Below are positions 9,006 to 17,274 of a stretch of 64,000 nt of DNA, in pieces. The first letter of the stretch is position 1. The number at the start of each line of letters is the position of its first letter. The notes below the pieces were generated by a model that made no database searches, was not told where the DNA came from, and saw nothing but the letters and a program-made list of their open reading frames with translations. The translations under genes were made by a program, and so were the position numbers. The DNA lies in NCBI GenBank assembly GCA_028874335.1, contig JAPPJY010000039.1, positions 52,549 through 116,548 of the forward strand. Direction: 5' to 3'. The DNA is from Gemmatimonadota bacterium (GTDB lineage Bacteria; Latescibacterota; UBA2968; GCA-2709665).

Positions 9006-11093
9006 ATGGATAAGATGCCTACCCGAAAGGGCTCGGCAAGTATGAGACCCCGCGCAAGGCTAATTGGACTGATCGGGGAAGAGCTCATCAGTGACGAACC
9101 CGTTGCTCTTGTAGAGCTTGTCAAGAATGCCTATGACGCGGATGCTTCCTGCGTTGAGGTTCGTTTTGAAGGAAAAGACCCTGAGCGACCAGAGAGTATT
9201 ATGGTTGTTGATGACGGAATCGGAATGGACCTGGAAACGGTCCTTGCCGGGTGGTTTGAACCCGGAACGGTACTGAAACGAAAATTCGAAAGATCGCCAG
9301 GTGGCCGGTTTTATCAAGGTGCAAAAGGAATAGGCAGATTCGCATCAGCTCGTCTCGCCGAGGCTCTTTTTCTGGAAAGCAAGAAAGTAGACGAGAATCG
9401 AGGTGTATCAGTTCTGCTTGATTGGGGACAGTTTGACGATGAAAGCTATCTTGATGAGATTACTATAGACTATGAAGTCGTACCCATGGTTGATATGGTT
9501 CATGGGACACGCCTGACGCTTGACGGAGTGCGCAAAAATTGGGAAAACTCGGATTACGAAGAACTGTTTGCCCGGCTGTCCCGGCTGATGTCACCATTTG
9601 AAGACGTAACGGATTTTAAGATCAATCTCGAAATCCCGGGATATCCTCATTTCTCTGGAGAAGTCCAGCCGCCTGAGCTTATTCTCAGACCCAAATACCT
9701 TCTGAGAGGAAGATTAAATACAAGTGGATATTTCACGGGGGAATTGCTAGTTGATGGGACAATAATAAAAACATTTGAAAACCATAAGACCGGAGGTAAG
9801 GATTCCGAACCACTGTGTGGTCCTTTCGAAGTAGAGATACGAGCTTGGGATCGCGATCCGGAAGGGTTGGGACCCATAGTTGAAAGGCATGGAAAGGGGA
9901 TTAGGGAAATCAGAGGAATATTGGATACCTACTGTGGCGTGAACATCTACCGAGATGGATTTCGAGTCTATCCATATGGTCAGAGAGGAAACGACTGGCT
10001 CAATCTGGATATAAGAAGCCGTCTCAATCCAGTGATACGTCTCGCAAATAACCAGATTGTCGCGGCTATCAAGATTTCGCGACAAGAGAATAAAGATTTG
10101 CGAGATCGGAGTACAAGAGAAGGTATGGTTTTGAATGATGCACATTCGTCACTGGAAAAATGGTTCAAGGAAATACTCTCCCTCTTGGAAGAGGAGCGAT
10201 ATGGAGTTCGCCCCCGTCGCAAGCCGTCCAATGTCGACGACCCGTTATTCGAGGCATTCGATCTGCGTACAACAGTCCAACGTACCGTCGGTGAACTTGG
10301 AGAGGACCATGAAGTTTCTACAATGATTCAAGATACAGAGAAGCAAGTAATAGAGGGTGTAGAGAGATTACAAGACGTATTCTCGCGGCTGTCGTTGTCA
10401 GCAGGACTTGGACAAATGGTTGATATTGTAATTCATGAAATCGGTTCTCCTCTTGGAAAAATAAATAGACAGCTGTTGATACTCGAAAGACAGCTGGCAG
10501 GTCTGATGAATTCAGATGAACTAAACGGAGTCAATCGAAAAATCGAATCAATTAGAGGTTGGTTAGAACAGATTCACAATCTGCGCCAGCGTCTTGAGCC
10601 TCAGACACCGGCAAAAAGAGGTAGAGCAACAACATTTGACGTGCGCGAAGAGGTGGAAGATAACTTTCATCTCTACGAGGCATTGATTAAGAAGCAACAG
10701 ATCCAGTACGATATATCGAGTCCAGACGGGCCAATAATAGTGAAAATGTCCAGAGCATGTCTGGGGCAGATTCTTGTTAATCTAATCGATAATAGTATCT
10801 TCTGGCTCACTCGAGAAAAGGGAAGCGGCAGTGGAGGCAAGATAACTGTCAGTATTCAGTCCTTGGAGAAAGGCTTTCGAATACTCTTCAGTGATGACGG
10901 GCCTGGTATTCCACAGCTAGATGAGGGGAAGATATTCGAGCCTTACTATTCCAAAAAGCCGAATGGAATGGGACTGGGACTTTATATTTGCAGGCTACTT
11001 ATCGAGCCTTACGGCAGGCTTTTTTGTCGAAACGATGGCAATCAGCTAGGTGCTTGTTTCGAAGCGAGATTCGAGAGGAGCGTAGGGCGATGA
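9006..11093 (+). CDS. Double-GHKL ATPase / histidine kinase-like sensor of the DISARM-like operon
   Basis: A 695-residue protein with two GHKL ATPase modules. The first (residues ~13-330) is of the Hsp90/MutL/MORC type: N-box ELVKNAYDADAS (Asn41, Asp44), G1 VVDDGIGMD (Asp70) and G2 GAKGIGRFASARLAE. The second is histidine-kinase-like: an H-box at IHEIGSPLGK (His477), N-box LVNLIDNSIFWL, G1 FSDDGPGIP, an F-box at FEPYYSKKP and G2 GMGLGLYICR. No membrane segment or periplasmic sensor is seen, so it would sense a cytosolic signal. It overlaps the REC-domain gene by ATGA, so the pair is co-translated. It opens the defence operon. Start 9006 is taken; Met4 and Met13 are alternatives. Substrate and stimulus are unknown. 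Confidence 0.8.
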   Translation: MDKMPTRKGSASMRPRARLIGLIGEELISDEPVALVELVKNAYDADASCVEVRFEGKDPERPESIMVVDDGIGMDLETVLAGWFEPGTVLKRKFERSPGGRFYQGAKGIGRFASARLAEALFLESKKVDENRGVSVLLDWGQFDDESYLDEITIDYEVVPMVDMVHGTRLTLDGVRKNWENSDYEELFARLSRLMSPFEDVTDFKINLEIPGYPHFSGEVQPPELILRPKYLLRGRLNTSGYFTGELLVDGTIIKTFENHKTGGKDSEPLCGPFEVEIRAWDRDPEGLGPIVERHGKGIREIRGILDTYCGVNIYRDGFRVYPYGQRGNDWLNLDIRSRLNPVIRLANNQIVAAIKISRQENKDLRDRSTREGMVLNDAHSSLEKWFKEILSLLEEERYGVRPRRKPSNVDDPLFEAFDLRTTVQRTVGELGEDHEVSTMIQDTEKQVIEGVERLQDVFSRLSLSAGLGQMVDIVIHEIGSPLGKINRQLLILERQLAGLMNSDELNGVNRKIESIRGWLEQIHNLRQRLEPQTPAKRGRATTFDVREEVEDNFHLYEALIKKQQIQYDISSPDGPIIVKMSRACLGQILVNLIDNSIFWLTREKGSGSGGKITVSIQSLEKGFRILFSDDGPGIPQLDEGKIFEPYYSKKPNGMGLGLYICRLLIEPYGRLFCRNDGNQLGACFEARFERSVGR

Positions 11094-12235
11094 AACGTGA
11101 AAGTCAAGACCTTTATATTCTTCTTGTTGAGGACGATAGGGAGAATCTAGAACTATTGATGGATTCTTTGCCTAAGGAAGTTTCTGGTCATAACATCGAA
11201 TGGGAACCCTGTGTTGATTTTGAGGAGGCCGTTCGTCGCGTCGGTTTGAGGCGGTATGATCTGATCGTTACCGACATTTATAGAGATAGGAGAGGCCATA
11301 GGAAAGAAGCAGTCGAGGATGAGAAAGCACTGGACATATTGAATAGCATCCGAAACACACGATTCTGTCCAGTTGTAGCCTTTACGGATGGTTCCGTACC
11401 TCAGTCCTTTGAAGAGGGTGCATTTGTAAAATTCGCGGATAAGAGTACGGGTAACCGGGAAATAATCGGTAAATTGGAAGAGCTTTTGGCTACCGGAATA
11501 CCGGTAATCGCAAGGAGATTACACGACGAACTCGATCGTGCCGCCGGATCGTATCTATGGGATTTCCTTGAAGAGAATTGGGATGACTTGGAGGGTGGCT
11601 TCCCCACTCCTGACATTCTTGAGCGCCTGGTAAGAAGACGTGCGTCCATCCAAATCGGACGCCTTGATCCAGGTGCGTCTCTCCCGACTGAAGTAGAAAG
11701 AATTGATGGGCTGGAATTCTACATCTACCCCCCTGTTTCTGGTGCAGAAATCAGGTTAGGTCAGATTCTGCAAAACAAAAACAAAGAAGATTATCGGATC
11801 GTCCTTACACCACACTGTCATCTTGCCCTTCAGCAGGGTGAGAACAGACCGAAAGCGGATTACGTTCTGGTCGTACAGACAGTACCAGCGGTAGATATTT
11901 TAAGGCAGTATCCCGTTGAAGGGAAGACCAATGAACGAAAGCTGAGAAGTCTGGCAAGGAAGACACAATCTCCTGCCGATATTGGCCGGCCCAGTGGCAG
12001 ATATTGGTTCTTACCGAATTTTCTAAACATGCCTGATAGGTATTGCGATTTCTTGCAGATTGAGAGTTTGCCCTTGGATGTGATCGACTCAGAATATGTA
12101 CGCTTTGCTGTGCTCGATACTCCCTTCGCAGAAGCACTGCAGTCCTGCTTCACCAAGTTCTATTCCGCTGTTGGATTGCCCAGTCTGCAAGTTAACAAGC
12201 TTCAACATCTGATTCCGACTGGTGATGGAGGATAA
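11090..12235 (+). CDS. Response-regulator receiver protein with unknown C-terminal output domain
   Basis: A 381-residue protein. Residues ~8-140 form a REC domain: LLVEDD acidic pair, phospho-acceptor Asp62 in VTDIY, Thr in AFTDGS and Lys in FADKS. The rest (~240 residues) is not a recognisable DNA-binding domain; it contains TPHCHLALQQ and ADYVLVVQTVP segments that I cannot place. The ATG at 11090 overlaps the kinase TGA, so kinase and regulator are coupled and very likely partners. The upstream part of the open frame from 10988 is overlap with the kinase gene. A 113-nt gap follows before the methylase, the only sizeable gap in the operon and a possible internal promoter site. Confidence 0.78.
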   Translation: MKRESQDLYILLVEDDRENLELLMDSLPKEVSGHNIEWEPCVDFEEAVRRVGLRRYDLIVTDIYRDRRGHRKEAVEDEKALDILNSIRNTRFCPVVAFTDGSVPQSFEEGAFVKFADKSTGNREIIGKLEELLATGIPVIARRLHDELDRAAGSYLWDFLEENWDDLEGGFPTPDILERLVRRRASIQIGRLDPGASLPTEVERIDGLEFYIYPPVSGAEIRLGQILQNKNKEDYRIVLTPHCHLALQQGENRPKADYVLVVQTVPAVDILRQYPVEGKTNERKLRSLARKTQSPADIGRPSGRYWFLPNFLNMPDRYCDFLQIESLPLDVIDSEYVRFAVLDTPFAEALQSCFTKFYSAVGLPSLQVNKLQHLIPTGDGG

Positions 12236-12348
12236 GACGGTGCGTGCCGCTTTGCAGACAGCGCAATTGCCCATTCAACTGAATTGGACGGGATTCACTG
12301 TGCTGTTGTATAGCGGAGATTTCTTGCATATGCTACGGAAGGTATATC

Positions 12349-13944
12349 TTGTCAGCGAATCTCAGTAGGATTCCCGTTATCGATTTATTCGCTGGTCCAG
12401 GTGGACTTGGTGAGGGGTTTTCTGCGTATAAGATCGCCAACACGCAGCCATTTGAGATCAAACTTTCTATAGAAAACGACCCTACGGCTCATCAAACACT
12501 TCAGTTACGAAGCTTTTATCGCCAGTTCACTCAAAACGAGGTTCCGGACGCCTACTACGATTATTTGAGAGAGAATGATGTGCCAGAATATGAGCGGCGA
12601 AATAAACTGTTCCGTCTATACCCAGATCAGGCGAAACAAGCGCAAAGAGAAGCACGTCTCGCCGAGTTGGGAATAGTTGATCGTAGTACAGTCAATAAAT
12701 GGATCCAGGATGCTTTAGGTGGATATGGCGAGTGGGTGCTATTGGGGGGCCCTCCCTGTCAGGCATACTCTATTGTCGGTAGATCTCGCAATCGCGGCAA
12801 CGAAAACTATCGTGCTGAAAAAGATCATCGGCAATATTTGTATTTGGAGTATTTGCAGATCATCGCGGAACACCAGCCTGCGATCTTTGTTATGGAAAAC
12901 GTCAAGGGATTATTGTCTGCCACATTAAAAAACCAGTGGATCTTTTCACGCATGTACGAAGATCTTCAGGAACCCAGAAATGCTCTGAAACGTGAGCATC
13001 GAGATGTCCAAGCACCTGTGTGTTCTGAAAAACCCTGTAGTTACAAGCTATACTCGTTAATCAAACCCGGGCAGGTCAATATTCGTAACCTTTCTGATTT
13101 TGTAGTCTACATGGAATATTTCGGAATTCCGCAGGCGCGACATCGCGTGGTGGTTCTCGGAATTCGGGAGGATATCGATGTCGGGCCGAAAACTCTAAAA
13201 CCTAGGAGCACCATCGCAGCGAGTAAAGTGTTGTCCGGTTTACCGAAAGTAAGGAGCGGCCTATCTCGCGAAGAAGACAATGCCGAATCTTGGCGCAATT
13301 GGGTCCAAAAGATCGCAGAATATCCTTGGTTTACTGGGCTGCAAAAACAGGGGACTGCGGGATTCCACGACAAGCTTGTTGCTAGACTTAAGGAAATTCG
13401 TCACGAAGTTAGTCGTGGTGGTGAGTTCGTATCTTGGGAGCCAGGTATTGGCTACCATCCAAAATGGTATCTCGATTCACGTATAGGAGGGGTGTGCAAT
13501 CACATCACGCGCGGTCATATCGTGGGTGATCTCCATCGCTATTTCTATGCTGCCTGCTTTGCAGAGGTTGAGGGTCAGTCTCCGAAATTAAAGGACTTTC
13601 CTATGGATCTGTTGCCTGCCCATAGGAATGCCGAACGGGCAATGAATGGAAATTCGCTTTTTGTTGATCGATTTCGAGTGCAAATCGACAATCGGCCAGC
13701 CACTACTATCACTGCGCATATATCGAAAGACGGGCATTATTATATCCATCCCGACCCGACGCAATGCCGAAGCCTCACAGTGCGGGAGGCAGCGCGTCTG
13801 CAGACCTTTCCAGACAACTACTTTTTTTGCGGTCCACGTACATCGCAATACGTTCAGGTTGGTAATGCAGTGCCACCTCTCTTAGCCAAACAGATTGCGG
13901 GTATTGTTCATAACTTGCTTAAGCAAGCAAGTGTGACTCGTTGA
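12349..13944 (+). CDS. DNA (cytosine-5) methyltransferase, DrmMII-like
   Basis: A 531-residue C5 methyltransferase starting at a TTG (12349). Motif I is VIDLFAGPGGLGEGF, motif IV GPPCQAYS with catalytic Cys137, motif VI VMENVKG, motif VIII QARHRVVVLG, and motif X VQVGNAVPPLLA. All motifs look intact. In class 2 DISARM the 5-cytosine methylase (DrmMII) marks host DNA so that it escapes restriction. The target sequence cannot be read from the protein. The next gene, a mismatch glycosylase, starts 1 nt after the stop; pairing a 5mC methylase with a G:T repair enzyme is a known solution to 5mC deamination. Confidence 0.9.
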   Translation: MSANLSRIPVIDLFAGPGGLGEGFSAYKIANTQPFEIKLSIENDPTAHQTLQLRSFYRQFTQNEVPDAYYDYLRENDVPEYERRNKLFRLYPDQAKQAQREARLAELGIVDRSTVNKWIQDALGGYGEWVLLGGPPCQAYSIVGRSRNRGNENYRAEKDHRQYLYLEYLQIIAEHQPAIFVMENVKGLLSATLKNQWIFSRMYEDLQEPRNALKREHRDVQAPVCSEKPCSYKLYSLIKPGQVNIRNLSDFVVYMEYFGIPQARHRVVVLGIREDIDVGPKTLKPRSTIAASKVLSGLPKVRSGLSREEDNAESWRNWVQKIAEYPWFTGLQKQGTAGFHDKLVARLKEIRHEVSRGGEFVSWEPGIGYHPKWYLDSRIGGVCNHITRGHIVGDLHRYFYAACFAEVEGQSPKLKDFPMDLLPAHRNAERAMNGNSLFVDRFRVQIDNRPATTITAHISKDGHYYIHPDPTQCRSLTVREAARLQTFPDNYFFCGPRTSQYVQVGNAVPPLLAKQIAGIVHNLLKQASVTR

Positions 13945-13945
13945 A

Positions 13946-14611
13946 ATGGAATTCCCCTGCCATTTTGATTTGAAGTCCTTTCGCAAGGTTTTACTCGCCT
14001 GGTGGAGTGAGAACCAACGTGATTATCCGTGGCGAAGGACAAGAGATCCGTATGCAATTGCCGTCGCTGAAGTACTTTTGCATAGAACTCGTGCAGATCA
14101 AGTTGTGCCGACGTATCGGGAATTTTTGAAGAAGTATCCCTCAGTCAGTCAACTGGCAAAAGCATCAATCAAAGAACTTAGAACTTTGATTTACCCATTG
14201 GGTCTGCACTGGCGCGTCGATTTGCTCTATGACATGGCTCAGGAGTTACATTTGAAGTTCAGGGATCTGATCCCCACCAGACGTGAAGATCTGGAATCAC
14301 TACCAGGAGTCAGTCATTATATCGCAACCGCAATTCGGTGTTTTGCTTTTGGATATCCCGATGCGCTGCTAGACACGAATACCGTCAGGATATGCGGAAG
14401 GCTTCTGGGTATTTCTGTAACTGATGGATCAAGACGCAGCGAAAAATTCAGGAAACTGTTAGAGGCTCTTGTCGATACTAAAAACCCGCGGGAATTCAAT
14501 TACGCTCTCCTTGACCATGGAGCGCTTATCTGTCGTAGTCGAAATCCACTGTGTAATGAGTGTTCAGTAAAGCAGCACTGTTGCTATGGTAGGCGCAAAT
14601 TAAGGAGATAG
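13946..14611 (+). CDS. HhH-GPD DNA glycosylase, probably MIG-type G:T mismatch thymine glycosylase
   Basis: A 221-residue protein of the MutY/endonuclease III superfamily with a helix-hairpin-helix (LESLPGVSHYIATAI) and a C-terminal iron-sulphur cluster with C-x6-C-x2-C-x5-C spacing (Cys196, 203, 206, 212). Glu42 (AEVLLHRTRADQV) and Asp143 (LLDTNTV) match catalytic positions. Tyr125 lies where adenine-specific MutY has Ser and the methanogen thymine glycosylase MIG has Tyr126; MIG is also 221 residues and lies beside a C5 methylase gene (recalled from the literature). The likely role is removing T from G:T pairs made by deamination of 5mC. It starts 1 nt after the methylase stop and ends 2 nt before the DrmE-like gene. 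Confidence 0.85.
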   Translation: MEFPCHFDLKSFRKVLLAWWSENQRDYPWRRTRDPYAIAVAEVLLHRTRADQVVPTYREFLKKYPSVSQLAKASIKELRTLIYPLGLHWRVDLLYDMAQELHLKFRDLIPTRREDLESLPGVSHYIATAIRCFAFGYPDALLDTNTVRICGRLLGISVTDGSRRSEKFRKLLEALVDTKNPREFNYALLDHGALICRSRNPLCNECSVKQHCCYGRRKLRR

Positions 14612-14613
14612 TC

Positions 14614-17274
14614 TTGTCTGGCTGGACGGATATCTTACAGGACATCAAACAGCGACATCCGTTTCTCAGTCAACTCGAGGTCTGTGGATCGCAGGGCTTC
14701 TCATCAGAACTTCCTGAAGCTCTGCAAGCCAGTTTTGACATTGCAGAGAATCTGCGTTGCGGAGACCCCGATCATAAACGTCTGGCGATCATTTTCCCTC
14801 TCCTGCTATACTGTCCAGAGTGGATCGCTGTGGTGTGCTCTCTTTCAGCAGTTAAGCAGGAATTCCTCCCAACTATAGGGAATTTGGCACCCTTTTCTCC
14901 CGGTCAAAAATTGCTATTGGATGGTAGATTTATTGTAGAATATGTGCGACAGGAAATTAAATATGGAGATCCATTTATTGTTGTCCGAATGAGTGCTAAA
15001 AGCAAGGCTGGAGAGAAACCAACTAATACGGAGAAATGGTTCCGCATTAACGAAATTTTACGGTTTCAACCAACTGAGACCAGAAGACCCTTGACGCCGA
15101 TACAGAACGTAGTTTCCCAATCTGATCATCTTCTTGACCGGCTTCTTGACATAAGATCTTTCGGCAATCGTTCTATTTTTACAAACGAAGTAGTGCTCGT
15201 CTCCCGGTTGACAAAGGTACGCCAATTCGCTGAGAAGACTCACATCGTTAATCCTGCATCTCCGGAGCAATCAGTTTCATTGCGCGATTTGTTTCAGTGG
15301 GGCGGTATAACGGTTGAAGGCGAACTTGAACAATGGGGCCACGAACAAATCGACGCGGAGCCTGTCATTGGAGTTGCTCCAGATCTTATCACACTCCGGG
15401 AATATCTGTCAGACCGCCAACGATCAGATATCCTTATCATTCTTGACAGTCGTCTTCCATTTGCCAACGATCTTCAGGCGCTTGATGAAATCCTCGATGA
15501 GGGTTTTTCAATCCTTGTTTTGATGGAACAAGGAAATATGTACGAATTTAGCCACCTTGAGAATCGTGGGTTCAAGACATGGACCTGGTCTGCTTCGGCA
15601 TTAAGGCAGTTAAAGCGCGTTGAGAGTAGTGAGAAATCGAAACCTGAGATACCGTTCCATATTTTCAATCGTACAGTGCGCAACTACCGCGTCCGGCAAA
15701 TTCAGTCCATATCATGTGATCTGTCAGTTCTGGATGGAGCGGCGGAGATGCTGCAGGCGATTGCTAAACGACTGCAATCAGACGATCCCGAACTCAATAA
15801 TATCGTGGCGAAATCGTACAGAATTCTACTCAATCTATCTCGGTTATTGCGTCCGCTTTGTATAGACAACGGCTTTACACGAGATAAGATCTTGGGTGAT
15901 CTTGAGCGGGTGAAGTCAGATGTTGAGTCGAAGTCGATTTGGCTGGACAAAACCGACATCGTGGCATTGTACGACTTACTTAAAGCAATCAGGGCTGTCT
16001 TGGTTAGTCCGAGTAACATCTCACAAAAGATAGATAAACTTGAAGGTGACTTTAAGAGTAGGCCTCGGAATATTCAAACTGCAATTGTCGTGGCGGATGC
16101 ATCCGAAGTGTCCATCACTGAGGATTTTTGGAGGGAAAACGTTCCGAGGCGCAGATTTTCAGACTCTCACTTTGTTGCTTTATCTGAACTACGCGATGAG
16201 CGGGAATATGACCGTGTCGTCGTTTGTGGTTGGCTCGGTGCCAGCCGAATGAGGCAACTATACGATTCCTGCATCGCGCCGTCCATAACTGTTCTCACAT
16301 ACGCATTTGAGAAGACGTGGTTGCGTTCAGCCGTTTCCAGGTGGTGCAGTCAAACTGAGAAGTATGAGAAGGCGGAACTTAGTATTGGAGAAAAGGCGAA
16401 GATTTTTGAGACAAATCCGGTGAAATTTGAAAAAATGCACGATTCCAGAGTGCGGACAATACCTGCCGAAAACCGCAAGACCACGTTTGATATCGAAGAC
16501 TTCGAACTTCGCCTCCGAACCTATCGACGAAACCTCTATGCCAACCCGTCTGTTTCAGGGGAAACTACAACAGAGGCACACTTTGTGGCTTTTTCTCGTG
16601 ATACAATGGCGTATCTTCGTCCAAATCACAAAATGCCTGTAGTAACTGATTTCATCACTGGACACGCTGATGAATCAGCAGAAATTCCTTCGAGGGACGT
16701 CTCCCAGCTGAACGTCGGTGATTATGTGATGTTTCGAGAAGGTTCAGACAGTGACCTTCTTCGGGATCTGGCAGATGGAGCGCTTGATAGAGAGGGTAAG
16801 GGTGATCTTCGGCGAGTCGCCGGACTGTGGAAGAAAGCACTGAAAAAGTTCGTTTCTGAACATCCGGGTGGATTAGTGGGTGCCTTGGTCGAGTTGGAGA
16901 ATGCGGGACTCAAACGCACCGAGATTACTATCCGTGGCTGGCTGAGCGACGAACATCGAATTGGCCCTCTCTATGAGAAGGATGTTGAAATCATCGCGCG
17001 TGTCAGCGGCAGTCAAGATCTTAAGCAGCAACTTGATTATGTTCGGCGGGCAATCTCAGAAGTTCGGGGTGCCCATCGTCAGGCGGCCCGCTTTCTTGCT
17101 CAGAAGCTCATTGCTCAAGTCCCCTTCATGCTACAACAAGGTATTGACGAATCGCACACGATAGAAATCGAAGATATCGGACGCGCTTTCGTCGTCCGTA
17201 TTGAGGATGTCGATGAAGATGCAATTGAGGTCCCGATCAGCCACGTAAACTGCCTTCTCCAGGGTGAGTTCTGA
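14614..17274 (+). CDS. DrmE-like DISARM protein
   Basis: An 886-residue protein with a TTG start (14614) preceded by TAAGGAG. I see no nucleotide-binding, nuclease or helicase motif that I trust. The assignment rests on size, on position in an operon with DrmA, DrmB and a C5 methylase, and on a C-terminal third (VGDYVMFREGSDSDLLRDLA onward) of the kind seen in DISARM DrmE proteins. In class 2 DISARM, DrmE is a component of unknown biochemistry required with DrmA and DrmB. It overlaps the next gene by one base (TGATG). A profile match is not available here, so the name is provisional. Confidence 0.6.
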   Translation: MSGWTDILQDIKQRHPFLSQLEVCGSQGFSSELPEALQASFDIAENLRCGDPDHKRLAIIFPLLLYCPEWIAVVCSLSAVKQEFLPTIGNLAPFSPGQKLLLDGRFIVEYVRQEIKYGDPFIVVRMSAKSKAGEKPTNTEKWFRINEILRFQPTETRRPLTPIQNVVSQSDHLLDRLLDIRSFGNRSIFTNEVVLVSRLTKVRQFAEKTHIVNPASPEQSVSLRDLFQWGGITVEGELEQWGHEQIDAEPVIGVAPDLITLREYLSDRQRSDILIILDSRLPFANDLQALDEILDEGFSILVLMEQGNMYEFSHLENRGFKTWTWSASALRQLKRVESSEKSKPEIPFHIFNRTVRNYRVRQIQSISCDLSVLDGAAEMLQAIAKRLQSDDPELNNIVAKSYRILLNLSRLLRPLCIDNGFTRDKILGDLERVKSDVESKSIWLDKTDIVALYDLLKAIRAVLVSPSNISQKIDKLEGDFKSRPRNIQTAIVVADASEVSITEDFWRENVPRRRFSDSHFVALSELRDEREYDRVVVCGWLGASRMRQLYDSCIAPSITVLTYAFEKTWLRSAVSRWCSQTEKYEKAELSIGEKAKIFETNPVKFEKMHDSRVRTIPAENRKTTFDIEDFELRLRTYRRNLYANPSVSGETTTEAHFVAFSRDTMAYLRPNHKMPVVTDFITGHADESAEIPSRDVSQLNVGDYVMFREGSDSDLLRDLADGALDREGKGDLRRVAGLWKKALKKFVSEHPGGLVGALVELENAGLKRTEITIRGWLSDEHRIGPLYEKDVEIIARVSGSQDLKQQLDYVRRAISEVRGAHRQAARFLAQKLIAQVPFMLQQGIDESHTIEIEDIGRAFVVRIEDVDEDAIEVPISHVNCLLQGEF

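Noticed and set aside
12236..12348. Internal promoter before the C5 methylase (TTGGAC and TGTATA-like boxes)
   Set aside because: Both boxes are weak matches; not enough to call.
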